Shown in pieces: positions 1 through 6,490 of a stretch of 11,397 nucleotides of DNA; position 1 is the stretch's first letter; each line of letters begins with the position of its first letter. Under the pieces are notes generated by a model. That model made no database searches, was not told the DNA's origin, and saw nothing but the letters and a program-made list of their open reading frames with translations. The DNA is from Lachnospiraceae bacterium UBA3785 (GTDB taxonomy: Bacteria; Bacillota; Clostridia; Lachnospirales; Lachnospiraceae). The DNA lies in NCBI GenBank assembly GCA_002369495.1, contig DFFD01000207.1, forward strand, positions 1-11,397, read 5' to 3'. Both the position numbers and the translations under genes were made by a program.

Positions 1-1200
1 TTCTCGACGGTGCGCGGGGGCACCCGCTATTCCTTCAAGGCGCTGCTCTTCGGCGGCTCCTGTGAAATGAAGGGCATGTACGACGACCTCGACGAGGAGG
101 AGCCGGCGGCCGCTGTAAAAAGGACGGAAGAGGGTTCCTTCCAGAGCGCGCCGATCGGGAAGCGGATCGCGATCATCTTTGCCGGACCGCTGTTCAATTT
201 TATCCTGGCCTTTGTCGGCGCGATGATCGTACTCGCCGCGGTCGGCTACGACCCGGCGGAAGTGGTGTCTGTCGCGGAGGACTCGCCGGCTTACGAGGCG
301 GGACTTCGGCCCGGAGACACGATCACGGCCTTCATGGGCGAAAATGTGGATATCGGAAGGGATGTCGCCAACTGGTTTACATTTCACGACCTTAAGGAAG
401 GCGACACGATCTCCGTCAGCTACAGAAGGGACGGGCAGACCTATAAGACGTCCTTTGAGCCCTATATTTACATCCGCTTCATGATGGGGCTCACCTACCA
501 GCTGAGCTCGGAGACCGCCCATATCGATTCGGTCGGGGAGGACTCGCCGCTGGCGGCCGCCGGCGTCAGGGCAGGCGACGTCATCGTCGCGATCGACGGA
601 AATGAAATAACCACCGCCCAGTCCATGCATGACTATTTCGACGCGCATCCGCTCACCGCTTCGGAGGTGACGCTCACGATCGACCGGGACGGCGAGATCT
701 TTGACGCATCGCTCACCCCGTACGAGAGCCGCACGGTCCTGACCGGGTTCTCCTACAACCTGGGGCGCGTGCCCGTCAGCGCCATCGGGGTGCTCAAATA
801 CAGCTTCATCGAGATCCGCTACTGGATCATGACGGTCTTAAAGTCCGTCGGCGGCATGTTCACGGGCCGCTTCGGGGCGGACGACCTGTCTGGTCCGGTC
901 GGCGTCGTCGATATCGTCGGGACGACCTACGAGGAAGTGAAGGAGGAGGGCTTCTTCATGACCTTCCTAAACATGGTCAACCTGATCGTGCTGCTCTCGG
1001 CCAACCTCGGCGTGATGAACCTTCTGCCGATCCCCGCACTGGACGGCGGCAGGCTTGTCTTCCTGCTGTATGAGCTCATCTCGGGCAGGCCGGTGAACCG
1101 GAAGGTGGAACTGGCTGTCCAGTCTGCAGCCGCGATCGCACTGATCGTCCTGATGGTTTACGTCATGTATCACGACGTCCTGCGAATAATAGGAAGGTAA
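1..1200 (+). CDS. rseP: RseP/RasP-type site-2 intramembrane zinc metalloprotease (M50), 5' end cut off
   Basis: The frame is open from base 1 and stops at 1198-1200, giving 399 visible residues. The N-terminus, including the HExxH zinc site expected in the first membrane helix, lies outside the window. Seen (numbering from base 1): the juxtamembrane segment with FAGPLFNF near 61-68 that opens a membrane helix; two PDZ-like domains at about 88-152 and 174-240, each with a GxxxGD carboxylate-loop signature (AGLRPGD, AGVRAGD); SGPVG at about 297-301; and the C-terminal NLLPIPALDGG motif, whose LDG Asp (about 348) is the third zinc ligand in this family. The family cleaves membrane-spanning anti-sigma factors or signal-peptide remnants within the membrane. 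Two PDZ domains resemble the E. coli RseP layout; B. subtilis RasP has one. Upstream partners such as dxr are common for this gene but cannot be seen here. Family assignment is firm; the substrate is unknown. Confidence 0.93.
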   Translation, partial: FSTVRGGTRYSFKALLFGGSCEMKGMYDDLDEEEPAAAVKRTEEGSFQSAPIGKRIAIIFAGPLFNFILAFVGAMIVLAAVGYDPAEVVSVAEDSPAYEAGLRPGDTITAFMGENVDIGRDVANWFTFHDLKEGDTISVSYRRDGQTYKTSFEPYIYIRFMMGLTYQLSSETAHIDSVGEDSPLAAAGVRAGDVIVAIDGNEITTAQSMHDYFDAHPLTASEVTLTIDRDGEIFDASLTPYESRTVLTGFSYNLGRVPVSAIGVLKYSFIEIRYWIMTVLKSVGGMFTGRFGADDLSGPVGVVDIVGTTYEEVKEEGFFMTFLNMVNLIVLLSANLGVMNLLPIPALDGGRLVFLLYELISGRPVNRKVELAVQSAAAIALIVLMVYVMYHDVLRIIGR

Positions 1201-1207
1201 ATACTGT

Positions 1208-1849
1208 ATGAAAGCTGTCACAGACCTGCTTCGGAGCGCGGAGGGAAAGAGGCGACTTGTGATGACGCTGGCCGGCGTGCTCATCGCCGGGTTCAGCGTA
1301 GGGCTCTTTAATTTCTCGGGGTTCGGGATGGACCCGTTCCAGGTGTTCGCGCACGGGCTCAACAACGTGATCCCGCTCTCCTACGGGCTCTTCTATACCC
1401 TGGTGAATGCGGTTTTGCTGGTCGTCGTATTTTTCATGGACAAGACGAAGATCGGCCTCGGGACCATGATCAACCTCTTTCTGCTGGGGTATGTCGTGGA
1501 TTTCTCGTCGGCTCTCTGGAACCGCCTGATCCCGCATCCGTCGGTTCCGGTGCGCGCGGTTTTCCTCATTCTGGGGATCGTGATCATGTGCTTCGCTTCG
1601 GCACTCTACTTTACAGGCGACCTGGGTGTCTCGACCTACGACGCGATCGCCCTGGTGCTCTCGAAGCAGAGAGGCTGGGATTTCCGGATCACGCGCATCA
1701 GCACGGACGTCATCTGCACGGTGATCGGGGTCCTCACAGGGGCGGTCGCCGGCGTCGGCACGATCGTCACCGCATTTTTCATGGGACCGCTGATCGAGTT
1801 TTTCAACCGGACAGTCGCGCGTCCGCTCCGGTACGGGAGCAGGAAATGA
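1208..1849 (+). CDS. YczE/YitT-like integral membrane protein
   Basis: This is a 213-residue, very hydrophobic protein. About five membrane segments can be seen, at roughly 17-37, 57-77, 83-105, 115-136 and 166-195. Two sequence-similar halves carry the signatures GMDPFQVFAHGL (40-51) and GVSTYDAIALVLS (140-152), and the end has GVGTIVTAFFMGPLIEFF (182-199). This pattern is typical of the YczE/YyaS/YitT group of Firmicute membrane proteins, whose biochemical role is not established. The ATG at 1208 is supported by AGGAAGG at 1191-1197, 10 nt upstream and inside the end of rseP. The 7-nt gap suggests the two genes share a transcript. No terminator is visible after the stop. A transporter-like role would be a guess. 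Confidence 0.8.
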   Translation: MKAVTDLLRSAEGKRRLVMTLAGVLIAGFSVGLFNFSGFGMDPFQVFAHGLNNVIPLSYGLFYTLVNAVLLVVVFFMDKTKIGLGTMINLFLLGYVVDFSSALWNRLIPHPSVPVRAVFLILGIVIMCFASALYFTGDLGVSTYDAIALVLSKQRGWDFRITRISTDVICTVIGVLTGAVAGVGTIVTAFFMGPLIEFFNRTVARPLRYGSRK

Positions 1850-1856
1850 AATAATG

Positions 1857-1885
1857 TTGCGGAGATTTTATTTTCATAGTAAAAT
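1857..1885 (+). promoter_or_regulatory. Predicted sigma-A promoter for the free-standing shikimate kinase homologue
   Basis: TTGCGG (1857-1862), a 17-nt spacer, then TAAAAT (1880-1885), in the only AT-rich stretch between the membrane protein gene and the kinase homologue. Transcription would start near 1892 and leave a leader of about 63 nt. That leader holds a modest possible hairpin, GCAAAG 1894-1899 with CTTTGC 1912-1917, to which I assign no function. The -10 hexamer is identical to the one proposed for efp. Confidence 0.6.
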
Positions 1886-1954
1886 AGAAAGAGGCAAAGA
1901 GTAAGCGGCAGCTTTGCGCCGGCTCAAAATGACTGGATGAGGAAGGGGAGAAAC

Positions 1955-2473
1955 ATGAACGATATTATTCTTGAGGGCTTTATGGGCTCAGGGAAAAGCG
2001 CGATCGGCAGGATCATCGCCAAAAAAATGAACCTGCCGCTTGTGGATGTCGATAAGAAAGTCTCCGGCAAGCTGGGCATGAAGCCCGTCGAAGTTTATGA
2101 CCGTTTCGGGGACGCCTACTACCGGGCGATGGAGACGGTCGCCCTCTACGATATGGTAGAGGAGGGAAAGCCTGCGGTGGTCGTGCTGGGGAGCGGGCTG
2201 GCGCTCATGGAGCAGAATGACGCCTACCTGAAGTCTCTCGGCAAAGTCTATTACCTTAAGATCTCGGCACAGCAGGCGGTGGCGCGCATCTCGAAAAATG
2301 ACAAGCACTCATGGCTGCAGGACGACGACCTTGCGGAGCACGTTCTCAAAATGATGAAGGAGCGGGAGCCCGCCTACACGAGGATCGCCGACATGACGAT
2401 CCCGACGGAGGGCAAGACCAACGAGGAGATCGCCGATCTCATTATCGAGGCTCATCAAAAACAAGACGCCTGA
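1955..2473 (+). CDS. Shikimate kinase homologue with degenerate substrate-binding motifs
   Basis: A 172-residue P-loop kinase of shikimate kinase length and layout. The start is the ATG at 1955, preceded by GGAAGGGGAG at 1941-1950; an in-frame ATG at 1937 has no such site. Seen: Walker A GFMGSGKS (8-15); the D-x-D pair (D31, D33); the shikimate-binding Arg equivalent in YYRAME (R57); and the C-terminal RxPxY arginine (R137). Departures from the family: the glycine triplet that contacts shikimate is GSG (79-81) instead of GGG, and the lid motif RPLL/NRP is replaced by KHSWL (117-121), so the usual lid arginine is missing. ATP binding is likely. Whether it phosphorylates shikimate, another substrate, or has a regulatory role is open. 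A canonical shikimate kinase exists as part of the fusion at 3358-4647. The last 32 bases overlap aroE on the other strand. Confidence 0.8.
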   Translation: MNDIILEGFMGSGKSAIGRIIAKKMNLPLVDVDKKVSGKLGMKPVEVYDRFGDAYYRAMETVALYDMVEEGKPAVVVLGSGLALMEQNDAYLKSLGKVYYLKISAQQAVARISKNDKHSWLQDDDLAEHVLKMMKEREPAYTRIADMTIPTEGKTNEEIADLIIEAHQKQDA

Positions 2474-3302
2474 TCGCGGGCACGGGCATATCCTGGCCTG
2501 TCCAGATGCGGAAGGAGGCGGCTCCCTGCAGAAGCAGCATGGGAAGCCCGTTCTCGGTCCGGCAGCCTGCCTTTTCGGCCATGGAAAGGAGCGGCGTCTT
2601 ACGCGGATTATAAATGATGTCCATGACATCCAGGCGGGAGGCGAGGAAGGAACGATCCGGCACAAGGCAGCCGGCATCCCCGGCACCGCCTTTTTTCATG
2701 CCCACGCTGGACGCGTTGACGAGGAGACCTGAGTTTTCTATTTTCTCCCTGAGAATCGCCTGGTCGGCGAGAGGCAGGATCTCGATGGCGGTATCCGCAT
2801 GCGGTTTTAATTTTCCGGCGAGCGCTTCGATCTTCCGGCCCGATTCGGGGCGGTTGTAGAAGACAAAAATGCGTTCAGCCCCGGCAAGGGCGGCGGCGAT
2901 GAGGATCGCCGAGGCGGCTCCGCCGGTCCCGAGCAGGGTCAGGGAGGAACCCGTCACCGAAAAGCCGGCTTCCTTCGCCGCGTCAAGGAACCCCCTGCCG
3001 TCGGTGGTGTCTCCGTAAAGCTTTCCGTTTTCATTTTTGACAGTGTTGACGGAACTGCCGATCACGGAGGCGAGCGAGAGCTCGTCGCACAGCCCGCACA
3101 TGGCGGTCTTGACCGGCATGGTGCAGTTCCAGCCGGACGCGCCTTCCTCCCTGAGGCGCTTAACAGTGTCCTTCAGTTCGGATTCGTTTGCGCGGCAAAG
3201 CCCGTAGCGGGCGTCGATGTCAAGGAGAGAGAAGGCGGCGTTGTGCATGGCCGGTGAGAGGCTGTGGGCGACCGGGTCGCCGATCAGGTAGTAGTTCTGC
3301 AT
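2442..3302 (-). CDS. aroE: Shikimate dehydrogenase (NADP-dependent)
   Basis: This 286-residue enzyme, of normal family length, reduces 3-dehydroshikimate to shikimate in the cytoplasm. Seen: SLSP with substrate serines S14 and S16; the catalytic lysine in NCTMPVK (K65); SVNTV with N86; GDTTDGRGF with the catalytic Asp D101, although the usual NTDG is TTDG here; the glycine-rich nucleotide loop LGTGGAASAI (124-133); NR at 150-151, consistent with NADP preference; NASSVGM (196-202); DIIYNPRKTPLL (228-239); and NGLPMLLLQGAASFRIWTG with Q259. The start is supported by AAGGAG 8 nt upstream on the minus strand. It diverges from the aroD-aroK fusion and converges on the kinase homologue with a 32-base overlap. 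Its product is the substrate of the fused kinase domain, so it probably belongs to the same functional unit. Confidence 0.96.
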   Translation of the reverse strand: MQNYYLIGDPVAHSLSPAMHNAAFSLLDIDARYGLCRANESELKDTVKRLREEGASGWNCTMPVKTAMCGLCDELSLASVIGSSVNTVKNENGKLYGDTTDGRGFLDAAKEAGFSVTGSSLTLLGTGGAASAILIAAALAGAERIFVFYNRPESGRKIEALAGKLKPHADTAIEILPLADQAILREKIENSGLLVNASSVGMKKGGAGDAGCLVPDRSFLASRLDVMDIIYNPRKTPLLSMAEKAGCRTENGLPMLLLQGAASFRIWTGQDMPVPAIRRLVFDEPR

Positions 3303-3317
3303 GGCAGGCTCCTTTTG

Positions 3318-3329
3318 TATTACGTAATA
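3318..3329. promoter_or_regulatory. Perfect 12-bp palindrome in the aroE/aroD divergent intergenic region, candidate operator
   Basis: TATTACGTAATA reads the same on both strands and sits in the 55-bp gap between the divergent starts of aroE and the aroD-aroK fusion. It overlaps a possible -10 for the rightward gene (TATGAT, 3328-3333) and the predicted start point of aroE transcription near 3329. Position and symmetry suggest a dimeric repressor site controlling both directions. No regulator is identified, and AT-rich palindromes of this size can arise by chance. Confidence 0.4.
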
Positions 3330-3335
3330 TGATTG

Positions 3336-3364
3336 ATTTTAACACCTGGATAAGGAAATGAAAA
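3336..3364 (-). promoter_or_regulatory. Predicted sigma-A promoter for aroE
   Basis: On the minus strand: TTTTCA (3364-3359), a 17-nt spacer, then TAAAAT (3341-3336). The -35 overlaps the first codons of the divergent aroD-aroK gene, so the two transcription units are packed face to face. The spacing and hexamers match the other promoters proposed here. For the rightward gene I see only weak options: TATGAT at 3328 without a good -35, or TTGTAT (3315) with TTTAAC (3338). Confidence 0.5.
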
Positions 3365-4647
3365 CATTTACCGCAAAAAACGTCACATTCGGTTCCGGAA
3401 TCCCGAAAATAGCCGTGCCCCTCACGGACGACCGCCCGGAAGAGCTCATAAAAAGCGCGGCGGCAGCCCGAAACGAAGCGGATCTTGTTGAACTCCGCAT
3501 CGATCCGTACCTGGCGCGTCAGGCGGAAGAGACCGGCGGTCCGGGAGAGCTGACAAAGCTTCTGGCCGGCGTCAGGGCAGCCTTCGACGGTCCGGTCCTC
3601 TTTACGCTGCGGACCGCCGCGGAAGGCGGCCTTTACGAGGTCACAGATGCGAAATACCGGGAGATCCTCGCGGAGGCGGCGGAGAGCGGCTGTGTGGATC
3701 TTCTCGATATCGAATTTGCGAGAGAGACCGCGGCAGCTGCTGCGGAGGACGCCGCGAAGGCCGGGATACCGGTCGTGTTCTCGCAGCATGATTTTAAGAG
3801 GACGCCGGGGGCGGATGCGATCCTCGGCACTTTTATGGAGATGGAGAGAGCCGGCGCCGCCATCGCGAAAGGCGCCTACATGCCGGAGAACGGCGCGGAC
3901 GTCGACGAGGTGATCCGGGCTTCCGGGCTCGCGGGGGAGCAGCTCTCCATCCCGTTCATCCTGATCGCGATGGGAGAGAAGGGGAGGATCACGCGCATGC
4001 ACGGCGAGATCTTCGGGTCCTGCCTTACATTTGCCTTCCTGGGCGGCAGGGCGAGCGCGCCAGGGCAGATCGGGGCGGACGTAATGCGCGCGGAACTTGG
4101 GAAAATCCATGAGGCGGGGATGCGGAAGGGGTTCATTTTCCTCATCGGCTTCATGGGCACCGGCAAATCCGCCTGCGCAAGGGCCATCCGAAGGAACAGC
4201 GGCCTGCCGGTGCTGGAGATGGACGAGACCATCGAGGAGAGGCAAGGGATGCCGGTCAGCCGGATCTTCAAGACGCAGGGAGAGGAGGCTTTCCGGGACA
4301 TGGAGACGGAGCTGCTCGAAAGCCTTTACGGGCAGGAGAGCGCCGTGGTCTCCTGCGGAGGAGGCGTCGTGCTGCGGGAGCGGAACAGGAGGCTGATGCG
4401 GGGGCTCGGGACGATCGTCCTCCTGACAGCTTCGCCGGAGACCATCTACAGCCGGCTTCAGGGCAAAACCGGGAACCGGCCGAACATCCGGGACCGCTTC
4501 AGCGTGGAGGGCATCAGGGAGCTGATGGAGGTCCGCAGGGCCGCTTACATGGCGGCGGCGGACGTCATGATCCCGACGGACGGGCTCTCTCCGCGGAAAA
4601 TTGCCGAAAAAATACTCTCTGAACGCGAATCCGGCAATTTTGTTTGA
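3358..4647 (+). CDS. aroD-aroK: Bifunctional type I 3-dehydroquinate dehydratase / shikimate kinase fusion
   Basis: One uninterrupted 429-residue frame with two enzymes. Residues 1-252 are a type I dehydroquinase, which makes 3-dehydroshikimate through a Schiff base: E45 and R47 in VELRID, R85, the catalytic His in SQHDFKRTP (H144), the Schiff-base lysine in IAKGAYMP (K171), R213, FGSCLTFAF (219-227) and SAPGQI (Q237). Residues about 257-429 are a complete shikimate kinase: Walker A GFMGTGKS (264-271), D289, R313 in FRDME, GGG 334-336, lid NRP with R374, and R393 near the end. The domains abut with almost no linker. AroE, which acts between these two steps, is divergent next door. The ATG follows TAAGGA at 3351-3356, a close and modest ribosome site. 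M255 follows GAGGCGGGG, so internal initiation of a free kinase is conceivable but unproven. I know other fused shikimate enzymes (AROM, plant DHQ-SDH); how common this pairing is I cannot check. Confidence 0.95.
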   Translation: MKTFTAKNVTFGSGIPKIAVPLTDDRPEELIKSAAAARNEADLVELRIDPYLARQAEETGGPGELTKLLAGVRAAFDGPVLFTLRTAAEGGLYEVTDAKYREILAEAAESGCVDLLDIEFARETAAAAAEDAAKAGIPVVFSQHDFKRTPGADAILGTFMEMERAGAAIAKGAYMPENGADVDEVIRASGLAGEQLSIPFILIAMGEKGRITRMHGEIFGSCLTFAFLGGRASAPGQIGADVMRAELGKIHEAGMRKGFIFLIGFMGTGKSACARAIRRNSGLPVLEMDETIEERQGMPVSRIFKTQGEEAFRDMETELLESLYGQESAVVSCGGGVVLRERNRRLMRGLGTIVLLTASPETIYSRLQGKTGNRPNIRDRFSVEGIRELMEVRRAAYMAAADVMIPTDGLSPRKIAEKILSERESGNFV

Positions 4648-4656
4648 AACATGTGC

Positions 4657-4685
4657 TTGCATATCAGGCACTTTTATATTAAAAT
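4657..4685 (+). promoter_or_regulatory. Predicted sigma-A promoter for efp
   Basis: TTGCAT (4657-4662), a 17-nt spacer, and TAAAAT (4680-4685), starting 10 nt after the stop of the aroD-aroK fusion. The predicted start near 4692 leaves a leader of about 23 nt carrying AGGAGG. No terminator is visible between the fusion and this promoter, so read-through from aroD-aroK into efp is possible. Confidence 0.65.
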
Positions 4686-4714
4686 GAACGTACACTTTTA
4701 AGGAGGAATGCCCC

Positions 4715-5272
4715 ATGATTTCAGCAGGTGATTTTAAAAACGGCTTAACGCTTGAGATTGACGGACAGGTCATGCAGATCGTTGAGTTCCAGCATGTAAA
4801 GCCCGGCAAAGGCGCCGCTTTTGTCCGCACAAAGATGAGAAACGTTATCAACGGCGGTGTCGTCGAGAAGACGTTCCGTCCGACCGAAAAGTTCCCGGCC
4901 GCCCGTATCGACCGCAAGGACCAGCAGTATCTCTACAACGACGGTGATCTTTATTATTTCATGGATCCGGAGACTTATGACCAGATCATGATCAATAAGG
5001 ACATCATCGGCGATGCGATGAAGTTCGTGAAGGAGAACGACACCGTCAAGGTCTGCTCCTACAACGGCAACGTTTTCTCCATCGAGCCGCCTCTCTTCGT
5101 CGAGCTTGAGGTAACTGACACAGAGCCCGGTTTTGCAGGCAACACGGCCCAGGGTGCTTCCAAGCCCGCTACGGTCGAGACCGGCGCAACAATCCAGGTC
5201 CCGCTGTTCGTCAACATCGGCGACAAGGTCAAGATCGATACCAGAACAGCTGAGTATCTCTCGAGAGTATAA
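4715..5272 (+). CDS. efp: Elongation factor P
   Basis: This 185-residue protein has the usual length and three beta-barrel domains: KOW-like 1-64, OB 65-125 and a C-terminal OB domain 130-185. It binds between the P and E sites and rescues ribosomes stalled on polyproline. Seen: [14 protein letters not shown], placing a lysine at position 32 on the tip loop. This is the residue modified in B. subtilis EF-P (5-aminopentanol) and the equivalent of E. coli K34; no modification enzyme is in the window. The C-terminal signature [21 protein letters not shown] is present. AGGAGG at 4701-4706 lies 8 nt before the ATG at 4715; the out-of-frame ATG at 4708 is too close to it. It has its own promoter and terminator, so it looks monocistronic. 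Codon use here is less GC-heavy than in its neighbours, as expected for a highly expressed gene. Confidence 0.98.
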   Translation: MISAGDFKNGLTLEIDGQVMQIVEFQHVKPGKGAAFVRTKMRNVINGGVVEKTFRPTEKFPAARIDRKDQQYLYNDGDLYYFMDPETYDQIMINKDIIGDAMKFVKENDTVKVCSYNGNVFSIEPPLFVELEVTDTEPGFAGNTAQGASKPATVETGATIQVPLFVNIGDKVKIDTRTAEYLSRV

Positions 5273-5278
5273 AGCATG

Positions 5279-5312
5279 ACGCCTCCCCTTGCAGGGGAGG
5301 CGTTAATTTTTT
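5279..5312 (+). terminator. Rho-independent terminator of efp
   Basis: ACGCCTCCCC (5279-5288) pairs perfectly with GGGGAGGCGT (5294-5303) around the loop TTGCA. A T-rich tail, TAATTTTTT, follows. It lies 6 nt after the efp stop. Confidence 0.93.
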
Positions 5313-5404
5313 CTGATTGATTCTTATCCTTTTCCCTTGTTCAATTGCAGTATGCAGGGCAGTTTCCGGCTGCTTTTATTGTTGTACAAGGAAAGGAAGA
5401 CAAC

Positions 5405-6343
5405 ATGGAATATGAAAAATTTAAAGAAGCGCTGACAAATGAAGTTTCCCGCCTGCTCGGCGGCGCCGAGATCTCGATCAGGCGGTATGTGAAAATGAAC
5501 GGTCTGGCCTACGACGGGCTCACGGTCTTTGACAGGGAGAGCAATCTCTCCCCGACGATTCCGCTCACGCAGTTTTACGAGCAGTACACGACCGGCAGGG
5601 ACCTCTGCGGGATCGCGGAGGAAGTGGTTTCCTTCTACAGGGAATACAAGGTGCCCGGAAAGGTCAGCGTGGATCATTTTTCGGATTACGGCTGGGCAAA
5701 AGAAAAGCTCAGGGTGAGACTGATTAACCGCGTCATGAATGTGGAGCGCCTTAAGGACGTACCGTACCGGACTTTTCTCGATCTCGCGGAATGCGTCTAC
5801 CTGGACATCGACGACCTGGGGATCCCGAACGCAACCTGCCCGGTGCGCGACAGGGAGCTTAAGAGCTGGGGGAAAACGTTCGAGGAGGTCCTTGCGGACG
5901 CGGAAGAGAACATGAAGGTATACGAGCCGGGCGAGCTCAGCGGGATCGGCGATGTGATCAGGAATCTCAAGGAGGAGCTTCGGGGCATGGCCGGGCGGAT
6001 GAATCAGCCGGAGGATTTTTTCCTCGGGGAGGAGCAGGATGAGATTCCCGCGCCGCCCAGGATGTTTGTCTTAACGACAAAGGGAAAGACTTTCGGGGCA
6101 GCCGCAATCCTGGACAAATCGCCCTTGAGAACCCTGGCGAACCTCTTCGGAGCGGACGTCTATGTGATCCCGAGCAGCATACATGAGGTGATCCTGCTGC
6201 CGGACGAGGAGGGGACGAGCGCGGAGAACCTCCGGGAGATGCTGGTCAGCATCAACCGCTGCGAGGTCCCGCAGGGGGACATTCTCTCCAATCATGTGTA
6301 CCGCTATGAGCGGGAGAGCGATGAGCTCGTGATCGCCGGCTGA
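5405..6343 (+). CDS. DUF5688 family protein, function unknown
   Basis: A soluble 312-residue protein with no signal peptide or membrane segment. I recognise the DUF5688 pattern known mainly from Lachnospiraceae and relatives. Near the N-terminus there is MNGLAYDGLTVFDRESNLSP followed by TIPLTQFYEQY. In the second half a segment starts MFVLTTKGKTFGAAAIL (220-236). At the end are EVILLPDE and a VSINR..EV..GDILSNHVYRYER block (281-304). The family's biochemical role is not known to me, and no catalytic motif stands out. The ATG at 5405 follows AAAGGAAG (5392-5399); the frame extends upstream without a better start. It sits alone between the efp terminator and the tRNA promoter. A weak promoter candidate is TTGATT (5317) with TTCAAT (5340), which would begin right behind the efp terminator stem. 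Nothing nearby suggests a partner. Confidence 0.8.
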   Translation: MEYEKFKEALTNEVSRLLGGAEISIRRYVKMNGLAYDGLTVFDRESNLSPTIPLTQFYEQYTTGRDLCGIAEEVVSFYREYKVPGKVSVDHFSDYGWAKEKLRVRLINRVMNVERLKDVPYRTFLDLAECVYLDIDDLGIPNATCPVRDRELKSWGKTFEEVLADAEENMKVYEPGELSGIGDVIRNLKEELRGMAGRMNQPEDFFLGEEQDEIPAPPRMFVLTTKGKTFGAAAILDKSPLRTLANLFGADVYVIPSSIHEVILLPDEEGTSAENLREMLVSINRCEVPQGDILSNHVYRYERESDELVIAG

Positions 6344-6371
6344 AGAATTATTATTTATTTGAAAAAAAGGC

Positions 6372-6400
6372 TTGCAAAATTCTTTCGGATGCGTTATTAT
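6372..6400 (+). promoter_or_regulatory. Predicted sigma-A promoter for the tRNA genes
   Basis: TTGCAA (6372-6377), a 17-nt spacer, then TATTAT (6395-6400). The predicted start near 6407 is about 7 nt before the mature 5' end of tRNA-Ala. The spacer contains a 12-nt exact reverse complement of part of the tRNA anticodon arm (see findings). Confidence 0.75.
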
Positions 6401-6413
6401 ACCACTTGTGCAT

Positions 6414-6485
6414 GGGGATATAGCTCAGTGGGAGAGCGTTCGGTTCGCATCCGAAAGGCCGTGAGTTCGAATCTCATTATCTCCA
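6414..6485 (+). tRNA. tRNA-Ala(CGC)
   Basis: A 72-nt cloverleaf. The acceptor GGGGATA (6414-6420) pairs with TATCTCC (6478-6484), and the discriminator is A6485. The D-arm is GCTC/GAGC. The anticodon stem TTCGG/CCGAA encloses the loop TTCGCAT, so the anticodon is CGC, reading GCG. The T-arm GTGAG/CTCAT has the loop TTCGAAT. The third acceptor pair is G3-U70, the main alanine identity element, which confirms the assignment independently of the anticodon. The CCA end is not encoded. Confidence 0.97.
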
Positions 6486-6490
6486 CTTGA

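Noticed and set aside
1588..1854. Plus-strand 88-codon frame inside the membrane protein gene
   Set aside because: It is a shifted frame of the YczE-type gene, rich in Arg/His/Gly, with no ribosome site or domain.
4648..4714. Riboswitch or attenuator in front of efp
   Set aside because: The predicted leader is only about 23 nt, and no stem of useful length is visible.
3220..4917. Long minus-strand open frame of 565 codons across aroD-aroK and the start of efp
   Set aside because: It is antisense to a gene with complete catalytic motifs in two enzyme domains and contains the aroE start region. Its translation is Arg/Pro/His-rich with no recognisable domain. It is a by-product of high GC.
5354..5380. 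Small hairpin GCAG/CTGC with following T's before the DUF5688 gene
   Set aside because: The stem is four base pairs and the tail is interrupted, so it is too weak to call as a terminator or regulator.
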